This document shows, one piece after another, positions 34,477 through 43,478 of a DNA stretch of 64,000 nucleotides; the stretch's first letter is position 1, and each line of letters opens with the position of its first letter. Below the pieces are notes generated by a model that saw nothing but the letters and a program-made list of their open reading frames with translations, was not told the DNA's origin and searched no databases. The translations under genes were made by a program, and so were the position numbers. The DNA is from Aquimarina sp040786285 (lineage in GTDB: Bacteria; Bacteroidota; Bacteroidia; Flavobacteriales; Flavobacteriaceae), in NCBI RefSeq assembly GCF_040786285.1, contig NZ_JBFMKQ010000001.1, positions 1,364,001 through 1,428,000 of the forward strand, in the 5' to 3' direction.

Positions 34477-36657
34477 ATGAATTGTATGAAAAATCTATTT
34501 TCGATACTGATTTTTTGTGTCGCAATAACCTATTTAAATGCTCAAACCCCAACTCCTCCGAATGGTAAAAAATGGGAAAAAATAAATGAACTTTCAGATG
34601 AATTTAATGGAACCTCTCTTAATACTGCCAAATGGGCAATAAATTCTCCTCAATGGGAAGGTAGACGACCCGCTAGGTTTGAAGAATCATCGGTATCTGT
34701 TTCAGGTGGGAACCTTAAAATTTCAGCCTCTAAAAAATCAAACCCATCCAATGGATGGACTCATAATGGAGGACTGGTAAGATCAAAAATAAAAAATCTA
34801 TATGGTTACTATGAAGCACGAATGAAAGCTAATAAAACTTTTATGTCTTCAACTTTTTGGCTTATTAATAAAAAAAATGAAGGTTCTGGCTGTGATATAA
34901 GAACAACAGAATTGGATATTACTGAAACCGTTGGGGTTAATTCTGGTAATGCTAATTGGATTAATACGATGATCAAAAGTATGAATTCGAATACACATAG
35001 TAGAAATACCAATTGTAACAGTACACCGGTCGGACAAAAAGGGGGCAAAGCAGAACTTGGCCGTCAATCCTGGCAGGGCTATCATACCTATGGCGTATGG
35101 TGGAAAAATAAAAACGAAGTACTATTTTATTTAGACGGAAAACTTGTAAATACAATTACCCCTCCAGCAGATTTTGATTTGCCAATGTATCTACGTATGG
35201 TAGTAGAAACATATGATTGGAATCCACCAAAAGCAGGACAAGACGGGATGAACGATTCTGCTGCTAATCGTACCACATATTACGATTGGGTACGGTCATA
35301 TAAATTGGTCGATGATAATGGAAATGGAGGAGTAGACAAAGTAGGATTTAAAAATGCTCCAACTACTATTGCTCCTCAAACCAGTTATACCTTCAATATT
35401 GATTATGAAGCATCAGATAATAGAGAAATAGTTGTAGAATTTTGGTCTGCTACCAGTTGGATTGCACAGCAAAAGGAAATAGTGGTCAAAGGAAAGGGTA
35501 CAAAGTCGATTACAGTTACTTTACCAGCTTTACCTACTACAGGACCTGGATATATGTATAAGACACATATTAGACCCATGGGTACGACTTGGAGAGAAGC
35601 TATTGATAGAGATCAGATCGATAATGTTGTTGTAGAAGATGCTACGATATTCAATGATGAAATAACTTTTAAAAACCCTTCAACTACAATAAATCCAGCA
35701 AGATCGTACACTTTTAATATGCAATATTCTGCATCTGTTGATCGTGAAATTCTAGTAAGCTTTTGGAAAAACAATACATGGATAGCTAGCAAAGTAGAAC
35801 GGGTTAGTGAAGGCTCTGGTATTAAATCAATCACTGTAAGTTTACCTTCCCTTCCTACTGCAGGAAATGGATATGCTTATAAATCCCATATTCGTCCTAT
35901 AGGAACCAATTGGCAACAAGCTTTGGATACAGATGCGATTACCAATGTAACTATTGTAGAAGTGATAACTCCTCCTTCTACAGAGCAATTAATTACCAAT
36001 GGCACTTATTTTATTACTTCTAGTCAAAATGATCAACGACTTTTATCCAGAGGTTTAGAGAATCATAGTGCCAGAATGCATGATCCTGGAAGTTATGATG
36101 ATCAACGTTGGATTTTTACCCACCTAGGAGATAATCTGTATACTATAAAAAATAAAGGAACTAATAGGTTTTTAGAAGTGCCTTATGCCCAATGCGGTAA
36201 CGGTAATAATGTGGCGACCTATACAAGTGCCGGTGGTAATCATCAAAAGTGGAAAGTTATAAAGAATGGGAATGTATATTCCTTTAAACCTGTGCATTGT
36301 CAGAATGTAGCTTTGGATAGAGCAGCTGGGGCAATTAATGCCAATGTGCATACATGGGGATATAGTACTAATAACAATAATCAAAAATGGAATATAACAC
36401 TATCATCTGGTAGTCGAAGTGTAACTACTGAAGCTTCCAAAGAAAACAAAATTGATCTATATCCAAATCCTGCCTCCGAAGTAATTCGTGTTCAAGGTGT
36501 ACAATCAAATACTAGAGTGAAGGTGTTAGATTTTTATGGGAAGGTAGTAATCACAGCAAAATTAAACGGTAATTCTTTACAAATAGATGAACTACCAAGT
36601 GGAATCTATTTTTTACATACCGAAAAAGGAATAAGAACAAAGTTTGTAATAGAATAA
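34477..36657 (+). CDS. Secreted GH16 glycoside hydrolase with CBM13-like lectin domain and T9SS tail
   Basis: A 726-residue secreted enzyme. After the signal peptide (1-~22, ending LNAQ), residues ~31-277 are GH16 with the catalytic motif ELDITE (Glu145, Asp147, Glu150); GGLVRSKIKNLYGYYEARMK and YYDWVRSYKL resemble agarase/porphyranase-type GH16 of marine bacteria. Two ~97-residue tandem modules follow (287-388, 394-496), related to each other and of unknown function. Residues ~505-642 form a ricin-type beta-trefoil (CBM13-like, three QKW-type motifs), and ~658-726 a T9SS sorting domain (LYPNPASE). First of the five secreted proteins. Substrate could be agar-, porphyran- or beta-glucan-like. 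Confidence 0.85.
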   Translation: MNCMKNLFSILIFCVAITYLNAQTPTPPNGKKWEKINELSDEFNGTSLNTAKWAINSPQWEGRRPARFEESSVSVSGGNLKISASKKSNPSNGWTHNGGLVRSKIKNLYGYYEARMKANKTFMSSTFWLINKKNEGSGCDIRTTELDITETVGVNSGNANWINTMIKSMNSNTHSRNTNCNSTPVGQKGGKAELGRQSWQGYHTYGVWWKNKNEVLFYLDGKLVNTITPPADFDLPMYLRMVVETYDWNPPKAGQDGMNDSAANRTTYYDWVRSYKLVDDNGNGGVDKVGFKNAPTTIAPQTSYTFNIDYEASDNREIVVEFWSATSWIAQQKEIVVKGKGTKSITVTLPALPTTGPGYMYKTHIRPMGTTWREAIDRDQIDNVVVEDATIFNDEITFKNPSTTINPARSYTFNMQYSASVDREILVSFWKNNTWIASKVERVSEGSGIKSITVSLPSLPTAGNGYAYKSHIRPIGTNWQQALDTDAITNVTIVEVITPPSTEQLITNGTYFITSSQNDQRLLSRGLENHSARMHDPGSYDDQRWIFTHLGDNLYTIKNKGTNRFLEVPYAQCGNGNNVATYTSAGGNHQKWKVIKNGNVYSFKPVHCQNVALDRAAGAINANVHTWGYSTNNNNQKWNITLSSGSRSVTTEASKENKIDLYPNPASEVIRVQGVQSNTRVKVLDFYGKVVITAKLNGNSLQIDELPSGIYFLHTEKGIRTKFVIE

Positions 36658-36667
36658 GGATGGAGAT

Positions 36668-36722
36668 GGGTGTCTGAACGGCAATCATAGTTATTGAGTT
36701 TGTTAGTGCCTGACAGACACCC
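36668..36722 (+). terminator. Long-loop hairpin after the GH16 gene
   Basis: GGGTGTCTG (36668-36676) pairs with CAGACACCC (36714-36722) over a 37-base loop, 10 bases after the GH16 stop. No T run follows, so termination is uncertain. Confidence 0.4.
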
Positions 36723-36779
36723 TAAAATTCAAAAAAATCCAAATAATTTCAATGAAACTAAATTAAAACCACGCATATC

Positions 36780-39700
36780 ATGAAAAACATTATGAAATTA
36801 ACCACAGTACTATTACTGTATTTATGCTGGGCAAATCTAAGTGCACAGTTTAATTATGGAGAAGCGCTACAAAAATCGCTTTTTTTCTACGAAGTTCAGC
36901 AGTCAGGTAAGTTGCCAGATTGGAATAGAGTAAGTTGGAGAGGAGATGCTACCACAGAAGATGGATCCGATGTTGGGCTAGACCTTAATGGAGGTTGGTT
37001 TGATGCCGGAGATCACGTTAAATTTAATTTCCCCATGGCGTTCAGTGTAACAGCCTTAGCTTGGGGGGGTATTGAATTTGAAGATGCTTATCGAAACAGT
37101 GGGCAATTAGAGATTCTTAAAAGAAACCTTCGATTTGTCACCGATTACTTTATAAAATGCCATACAGCACCAAATGAATTATGGGGCCAAGTTGGTAATG
37201 GAGGAATAGATCATGGATGGTGGGGTTCTCCAGAGGTATATCCCAGAGAACGTCCTTCTTACAAAATAGATGAGGCAAACCCTGGATCGGACCTAGCTGC
37301 AGAAACTGCAGCAGCCATGGCAGCGGTTAGTATTCTGTTAAAAGATGATGATCCTGCATATAGCGCAATCTTGGTTTCACATGCAAAAGAATTATATGAT
37401 TTTGCAGATCAATTTAGAGATGAATATTCTAATTCTATTACCGATGCAGCTGGTTTCTATAGATCTTTTAGTAGCTATAATGATGAGATTGTTTGGGGAG
37501 CGATTTGGATGTATAAAGCAACAAATGATCCGCAGTACCTAACAAAGGCAGAAGCAGAATATGATAATTTGCAGAAAGAAGGTCAGAGTGCAACTTCTAA
37601 ATATAAAGAAGCTTTTTCCTGGGATGATAAAGCGTATGGGTGTTATCTATTATTGGCGCAAATTACAGGAAAAGATAGATATGTACAGGATATTGAGCGC
37701 AATCTGGATTACTTTGCTCATAATGTAAATGGAGAATCAGTTCCTACAACACCAGGAGGTCTTCCGCATTTACGTCCATGGGGAACCATTAGATATTCTT
37801 CAAATCAATCTTTATTAGCACTTATTTATGCAGATAAAGTGACTACAGATCCAGTTAAACAAGCTAGATATACTGGTTTTGCAAAAAGAATGGTAGACTA
37901 TGCATTAGGAGATAATCCAATTAATAGAAGTTTTATGAATGGTTTTGGAAATAATCCTGCTAATGATCCACACCATAGAGGTAATAGTGGTAACTGGACT
38001 AACAGTGATAGTGGTCCTCCAACTGCAGCTAGTCATATCCTGTATGGAGCAGTTGTAGGAGGTCCTAAGGAACCTGGAAATGATAATTTTGAAGATGATC
38101 GAGGAGAGTTTATTGCTAATGAAGTAGCTTGTGATTATAATGCTTGTATTACCGGAGTTCTGGCTAGAATGTATGGTAAGTTTGGAGGAAATCCACTTGC
38201 TAATTTCCCAGTCCCTGAAGTTCCTTCAAGAGCCGAAATTCGTTCGTTCTCAAAATTTAATAGTAATAATGCTTTCGGAACTACTATTAGCATAAATGTA
38301 CAAAACAGGACTGCTTGGCCGGCTAGAGTAACCGATAAATTGAGTTATCGATATTATTTTGATATAGCCGAGGGTATTGCTGATGGAAAAACTATTGCCG
38401 ATTATGATATTTCACTTAATGGTATAGGAGGTGGTGCTACAATGGCAATTAAACCCGCAGGAGGAAGTGTATACTATGCTGAAGTTACGAACCTCCCTTC
38501 AATTGAGCCAATAGGTGATCCTGCATTTAGAACCGAGACACAGATCAATATTAGAGTAGCTAATGGAGTACCTTATGATACTACTAATGATTGGTCAGCA
38601 CAAGGATTAAGTAATGGCGCTGTAGAAAGTATTAACATTCCAGTATATGATAATGGAGTATTGGTATTTGGTAAAGAACCAGACGGAGGAAATACTCCGA
38701 CAGCCTCATTTACAGCGACTCCAGAATCTGGAATTGCACCATTAGATGTGCAGTTTGATGCATCGGCATCCTCAGATCCAAATGGAGATGCATTGTCCTA
38801 TAATTGGAATTTTGGAAATGGCGAAACAGCATCAACAGCCGATGCTGTGATTACATATTCTGCAATTGGATCTTATCTGGTAACTCTTACTGTAAGTGAC
38901 GGACAAAACCTATCGACCGAGGTTAACAAAACTATTACGGTGATCGATGGAAATGTTGCACCTATTGCAAATTTTACAGCTACCCCAACAACCGGAATTG
39001 CTCCTGTAACAGTTAGTTTTGATGGATCAACATCTTCAGATGAGAACGGAGATACACTTACTTATACTTGGGACTTCGGAGACGGAACAACAGGTGTGGG
39101 AGTAACTGTAGATCATCAATATGCTACAGTTGGTGAATTTACTGCAACATTAACAGTTAGTGACGGAAGTAAAACAGGAACAAAAACAACAATAATTAAT
39201 GTTACCGATGGAAGTCCAGTGGCAAGTTTTACTGCTAGTACTGATTCTGGAATCATTCCTTTTGATGTTTCTTTTGATGCGTCAGCTTCTACAGACCCAA
39301 CAGGAGGTACTTTATCTTATTCTTGGGATTTCGGAAATGGATTAACAGCTACAGGAGTTACCGCTTCTACTTCTTTCACTCAAGTAGGAACATATACTGT
39401 TACTCTTACGGTTACCAATTCAGTTGGAAGTAGTTCAGAAACAACGATTATAACAGCTACAGATGGTAGCGTAAGTTGTGCTTTCGGAACTCCAACAGCA
39501 GATGCCTTACCGTCAATAAACTCAGAATTCACCAATATTTTTGTATTAGGAGATGGTGGTCCAAACCTGGATAATGTTACCAATTTTAATATCAATTGGG
39601 ATTTAACCAATAATGGACTGTATCAATTCTCAATGAATACTAATAATGGTATTCCTAGTTGGTGGAATGACTTCTTACCTAAAGTTACACAAAACTTTAA

Positions 39701-42700
39701 TGCCACAGAACCTGCAATTACAATTACAGGATCTGGATTTACTGGTTTAGATGGAACTTATTGGGCGACCGTAGATAACGGTAATTTTGTATTGGTATCT
39801 CAAACCGGAGGTTTTACCATCTATTTTAGTAGTACTGCTACAGCTCCTGATTGTGGTGTAACAACTCCTTCTGTAAATGGAGGTACAATTGCAGGAGGTC
39901 CATTTGTATTTACCGTAGGCGATGGTATTGCAGATAATGTTTCAGGAGTAACAATTACCGGTAATATAGGTGAAACAAGTCAGTGGATCATCACCGATGC
40001 TCAGGGTAAAATTCTGGGATTACCAGCTACACCAGAAGCAGTAGATTTTGATGGAGCCGGAGTAGGAAGCTGTTTTATTTATAATGTAAGTTACGATGGA
40101 GTAATTGCTGGTCTTGCAGCTAATGAAAATATTTCTGGTTTGTCAGGAACATTTGATCTTTCTAATAGTATTGAAGTAGTAAGAAATCCTGTTATAACAA
40201 CTCCAACTGTTGATGGAGGTGTGATTGCAGGAGGCCCATTTGTATTTACCGTAGGTGATGGTATTGCAGATAATGTTTCAGGAGTAACAATTACCGGTAA
40301 TATAGGTGAAACAAGTCAGTGGATCATCACCGATGCTCAGGGTAAAATTTTGGGATTACCAACTACACCAGAAGCAGTTGATTTTGATGGAGCCGGAGTA
40401 GGAAGCTGTTTTATTTATAGTGTGAGTTATAATGGAACAATTACTGGTCTTGTAGCCGAAGGAAGTATTTCTGGCTTATCAGGAGATTTTGATCTTTCAA
40501 ATAGTATTGAAGTAGTAAGAAATCCTGTTTCAACCGGAGGAGATTGTACTTTTAATACGCCAATAGCAACAGCATTACCTGCTATTAATTCAGCATTCGA
40601 AAACATTCATGTTTTAGGAAACGGAGGACCAAGCCTGGATAATGTAACGATATTTACAATTAATTGGGACCTGACTAATAATGGATTATATCAGTTCTCG
40701 ATGAATACAAACAACGGTGCCCCTAATTGGTATGTTGATTTATTGCCAAAAATTACTCAGAATTTTAATAGCACTCAACCCGAAATAACAATCACAGGAT
40801 CAGGATTCACAGGTTTAGATGGTTCTTATTGGGTAACTATCGACAGTGATAATTTTGTTTTGGTATCAAAGACGGGTGGGTTTACAATCTATTTTAGTAC
40901 GTTAACCAATGCTCCTGATTGCGGAGGACCAGCCAATACAAATCCTGTTGCAAATATTTCTGCAACTCCAGCTTCTGGAGAAGCTCCATTAGTAGTAACT
41001 TTTGATGCCTCTGCGTCTACAGATGCAGACGGGGATACACTCACTTATAGTTGGGATTTTGGAGATAATACTACAGGTAGTGGCGTTACTCCAGAGAATA
41101 CCTATACCGCTATTGGTGAATATGAAGTTACTTTAACTGTAACAGACGGAAATGGAGGAGAAGATCAAGCTAAAGTAACAATTAAAGCAATAGATGGAGA
41201 CATTATAATTAATCCACCAACAGGAGAAAATGAATATATCGATCGTTTTATTGAGATTAGAAATGAGTTCTATGATCCTGCCAATGGGTATTTTAGTGCA
41301 GATGGATCTCCACACCATTCAATAGAATCGCTAATTGTAGAAGCACCAGATCATGGACACGAGTCAACAAGTGAGTTATATTCATACTGGTTATGGCTTG
41401 AAGTAATGAATGGTCGAATTACCAAAGATTGGAAACCATTAAATGATGTATGGAATAAGATAGAACAATTTATCATTCCTACAAAAGCAGATCAACCAAC
41501 AAATGCGGCGTATAATCCAGCTTCGCCGGCAGCATATGCTAGTGAGTTTCCGTTACCAAGTAACTATCCGGCACCTCTTAATTTTAGTGCTCCGGTAGGT
41601 TCAGATCCAATTTCACCGGATTTAACAGCAACGTATGGTCCTGATATCTATCAGATGCACTGGCTGTTAGATAATGATAATTTCTACGGATACGGAAATA
41701 GAGGAGATGGTGTAAGTACACCTTCATATATTAATACATTCCAAAGAGGAGAACAAGAATCTGTATTTGAAACAGTACCACACCCATCATGGGAAAGCTT
41801 TAACTGGGGAGGAACAAATGGATTTTTACCCATCTTTATTGAAGATCAGAGTTATGCTAAACAATGGAGGTATACTAGTGCTCCTGATGCAGATGCAAGA
41901 GCAGTACAGGCAATGTATTGGGCGCAAGTATATGCAAAAGAACAAGGCGCTAGTTTAGGAAGCTTGGATCTAGACAAAGCATCTAAAATGGGAGATTTCT
42001 TAAGACTCTCAATGTTTGATAAATACTTTAAACCACTTGGAGTACAAAGTTCGACTAGTGGAGCAGGAACAGGATATGACAGTGCACATTATTTAATGTC
42101 ATGGTATATGTCTTGGGGTGGATCTGCAGATACTGCTTCTCCGTGGGCATTTAGAATAAGTTCTAGTCACTGTCACTTTGGATACCAAAATCCAGTTGCA
42201 GCATACGCCCTTACACAGGTGAATGAATTAAAACCAAAATCTCAAAATGGAGAAAGAGATTGGGCCGAAAGTCTAAAAAGACAAATGGAATTCTATACTT
42301 GGCTACAGTCTAAAGAAGGGGCTATTGCTGGTGGTGCTACCAATAGCTGGAATGGCGATTATAGTGCATATCCTGCAGGTAAATCTACATTCTATGATAT
42401 GGCATTTGATACGGATCCTGTATATCACGATCCAGGAAGTGGAACATGGTTTGGATGGCAAGCCTGGTCTATGGAAAGGGTAGCCGAATACTACTATATT
42501 ACCAATGACCCAATGGCCAAAAATCTTATGGATAAATGGACTGATTGGGTAAAAAGTGAAGTAAGGCTTATAGGAGCTGATGATTTCGAAATTCCTGCCA
42601 CATTAGAATGGTCTGGTGAGCCAGATACCTGGAACCCTGCTAACCCAGGAAGTAATAACGATCTTAGCGTAAGAGTTGTGAATTATAGTCAGGATTTGGG

Positions 42701-43418
42701 TGTTGCTGCTTCTATGGCAAAGGCACTTATTTACTACGCAGCAGCAACCGAGAAGCATGCTACACTAGATGTTGCAGCACGTGACTTAGCTAAAGAAGTG
42801 TTAGACAGAATGTGGGTTACATACAGAGATGAAAAAGGGGTGTCATCTCCCGAAGTTAGAGGAGATTTTAAAAGAATCTTTGAAGAAGAAGTACATATCC
42901 CACAAGGTTTTACAGGTACAATGTCTAATGGAGATCTAATACAACCGGGAGTGTCATTTTTAGACATTCGCTCTAAGTATAAAGAGGACCCAGATTTTGC
43001 CAGACTTGAGGCAGCGTATAATTCTGGACAGGATTTCACACAACGTTACCACAGAAGTTGGGCACAGATCGAAGTAGCTTTAGCTAATGCAGAATATGGT
43101 TTCTTCTTTGGAAATACTACTGCAACTACTGCTATAGCACAACCTCAATTTGATGCGTTAGTAAGTCCTAACCCTGCAACAAGCTTTATTAATATATCTG
43201 CTAAGAACAATAAAAAGAGTAGTACTAAAATTACTCAGATTAGAATGCGATTAATGGATTTAACAGGTAATGTGGTTAGATCTAAAAATTTAAGAAATAG
43301 TCAGCAGATGCAAGCTCGTGTTTCTGTAGAAGGTTTACCCTCAGGAATCTATGTTTTGGAAATCCTGAATACAACTACAAATGAAATATTGAGAAGAAAA
43401 GTAATAGTAAATAGATAG
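36780..43418 (+). CDS. Giant bifunctional cellulase GH9-CBM3-PKD-...-GH48 with T9SS tail
   Basis: A 2212-residue secreted cellulase. Signal peptide 1-23; GH9 endo/processive glucanase ~24-473 (DAGD base motif with Asp75 and Asp78, PHHRG at 398-401, acid Glu448 in IANEVACDYNA); CBM3 ~484-633 (ending PVYDNGVLVFGKEP); three PKD domains ~640-895; an unknown ~127-residue module ~899-1026; a 112-residue module twice (1027-1138, 1139-1250); the unknown module again ~1255-1382; a fourth PKD ~1387-1471; GH48 cellobiohydrolase ~1482-2110 (EAPDHGHESTSE, with Glu1521 and Glu1532 at the positions of the known acid pair, then SYINTFQRGEQESVFETVPH); T9SS sorting domain ~2123-2212. The GH9/CBM3/GH48 pairing recalls Caldicellulosiruptor CelA. 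Endo and reducing-end exo activity on crystalline cellulose is expected. Confidence 0.93.
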   Translation: MKNIMKLTTVLLLYLCWANLSAQFNYGEALQKSLFFYEVQQSGKLPDWNRVSWRGDATTEDGSDVGLDLNGGWFDAGDHVKFNFPMAFSVTALAWGGIEFEDAYRNSGQLEILKRNLRFVTDYFIKCHTAPNELWGQVGNGGIDHGWWGSPEVYPRERPSYKIDEANPGSDLAAETAAAMAAVSILLKDDDPAYSAILVSHAKELYDFADQFRDEYSNSITDAAGFYRSFSSYNDEIVWGAIWMYKATNDPQYLTKAEAEYDNLQKEGQSATSKYKEAFSWDDKAYGCYLLLAQITGKDRYVQDIERNLDYFAHNVNGESVPTTPGGLPHLRPWGTIRYSSNQSLLALIYADKVTTDPVKQARYTGFAKRMVDYALGDNPINRSFMNGFGNNPANDPHHRGNSGNWTNSDSGPPTAASHILYGAVVGGPKEPGNDNFEDDRGEFIANEVACDYNACITGVLARMYGKFGGNPLANFPVPEVPSRAEIRSFSKFNSNNAFGTTISINVQNRTAWPARVTDKLSYRYYFDIAEGIADGKTIADYDISLNGIGGGATMAIKPAGGSVYYAEVTNLPSIEPIGDPAFRTETQINIRVANGVPYDTTNDWSAQGLSNGAVESINIPVYDNGVLVFGKEPDGGNTPTASFTATPESGIAPLDVQFDASASSDPNGDALSYNWNFGNGETASTADAVITYSAIGSYLVTLTVSDGQNLSTEVNKTITVIDGNVAPIANFTATPTTGIAPVTVSFDGSTSSDENGDTLTYTWDFGDGTTGVGVTVDHQYATVGEFTATLTVSDGSKTGTKTTIINVTDGSPVASFTASTDSGIIPFDVSFDASASTDPTGGTLSYSWDFGNGLTATGVTASTSFTQVGTYTVTLTVTNSVGSSSETTIITATDGSVSCAFGTPTADALPSINSEFTNIFVLGDGGPNLDNVTNFNINWDLTNNGLYQFSMNTNNGIPSWWNDFLPKVTQNFNATEPAITITGSGFTGLDGTYWATVDNGNFVLVSQTGGFTIYFSSTATAPDCGVTTPSVNGGTIAGGPFVFTVGDGIADNVSGVTITGNIGETSQWIITDAQGKILGLPATPEAVDFDGAGVGSCFIYNVSYDGVIAGLAANENISGLSGTFDLSNSIEVVRNPVITTPTVDGGVIAGGPFVFTVGDGIADNVSGVTITGNIGETSQWIITDAQGKILGLPTTPEAVDFDGAGVGSCFIYSVSYNGTITGLVAEGSISGLSGDFDLSNSIEVVRNPVSTGGDCTFNTPIATALPAINSAFENIHVLGNGGPSLDNVTIFTINWDLTNNGLYQFSMNTNNGAPNWYVDLLPKITQNFNSTQPEITITGSGFTGLDGSYWVTIDSDNFVLVSKTGGFTIYFSTLTNAPDCGGPANTNPVANISATPASGEAPLVVTFDASASTDADGDTLTYSWDFGDNTTGSGVTPENTYTAIGEYEVTLTVTDGNGGEDQAKVTIKAIDGDIIINPPTGENEYIDRFIEIRNEFYDPANGYFSADGSPHHSIESLIVEAPDHGHESTSELYSYWLWLEVMNGRITKDWKPLNDVWNKIEQFIIPTKADQPTNAAYNPASPAAYASEFPLPSNYPAPLNFSAPVGSDPISPDLTATYGPDIYQMHWLLDNDNFYGYGNRGDGVSTPSYINTFQRGEQESVFETVPHPSWESFNWGGTNGFLPIFIEDQSYAKQWRYTSAPDADARAVQAMYWAQVYAKEQGASLGSLDLDKASKMGDFLRLSMFDKYFKPLGVQSSTSGAGTGYDSAHYLMSWYMSWGGSADTASPWAFRISSSHCHFGYQNPVAAYALTQVNELKPKSQNGERDWAESLKRQMEFYTWLQSKEGAIAGGATNSWNGDYSAYPAGKSTFYDMAFDTDPVYHDPGSGTWFGWQAWSMERVAEYYYITNDPMAKNLMDKWTDWVKSEVRLIGADDFEIPATLEWSGEPDTWNPANPGSNNDLSVRVVNYSQDLGVAASMAKALIYYAAATEKHATLDVAARDLAKEVLDRMWVTYRDEKGVSSPEVRGDFKRIFEEEVHIPQGFTGTMSNGDLIQPGVSFLDIRSKYKEDPDFARLEAAYNSGQDFTQRYHRSWAQIEVALANAEYGFFFGNTTATTAIAQPQFDALVSPNPATSFINISAKNNKKSSTKITQIRMRLMDLTGNVVRSKNLRNSQQMQARVSVEGLPSGIYVLEILNTTTNEILRRKVIVNR
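39858..40529 (+). repeat. Tandem 336-bp repeat inside the GH9-GH48 gene
   Basis: Two adjacent 336-base units (39858-40193 and 40194-40529) encoding 112-residue modules that start near GGTIAGGPFVF and end IEVVRNPV. Long stretches, including the part for VSGVTITGNIGETSQWIITD, are almost identical at the base level, showing recent duplication or gene conversion. Confidence 0.85.
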
Positions 43419-43430
43419 TTTTTTAATAAA

Positions 43431-43462
43431 CAAAAGAGAGAGGTTTTTTACCTCTCTCTTTT
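43431..43462 (+). terminator. Hairpin between the GH9-GH48 and GH5 genes
   Basis: AAAAGAGAGAGGT / ACCTCTCTCTTTT, a 13-bp near-perfect stem with a T-rich loop. It ends 16 bases before the GH5 start codon, so there is no room for a promoter downstream; it may be leaky or protect mRNA ends. Confidence 0.75.
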
Positions 43463-43478
43463 AACTTATAAGAATGAG

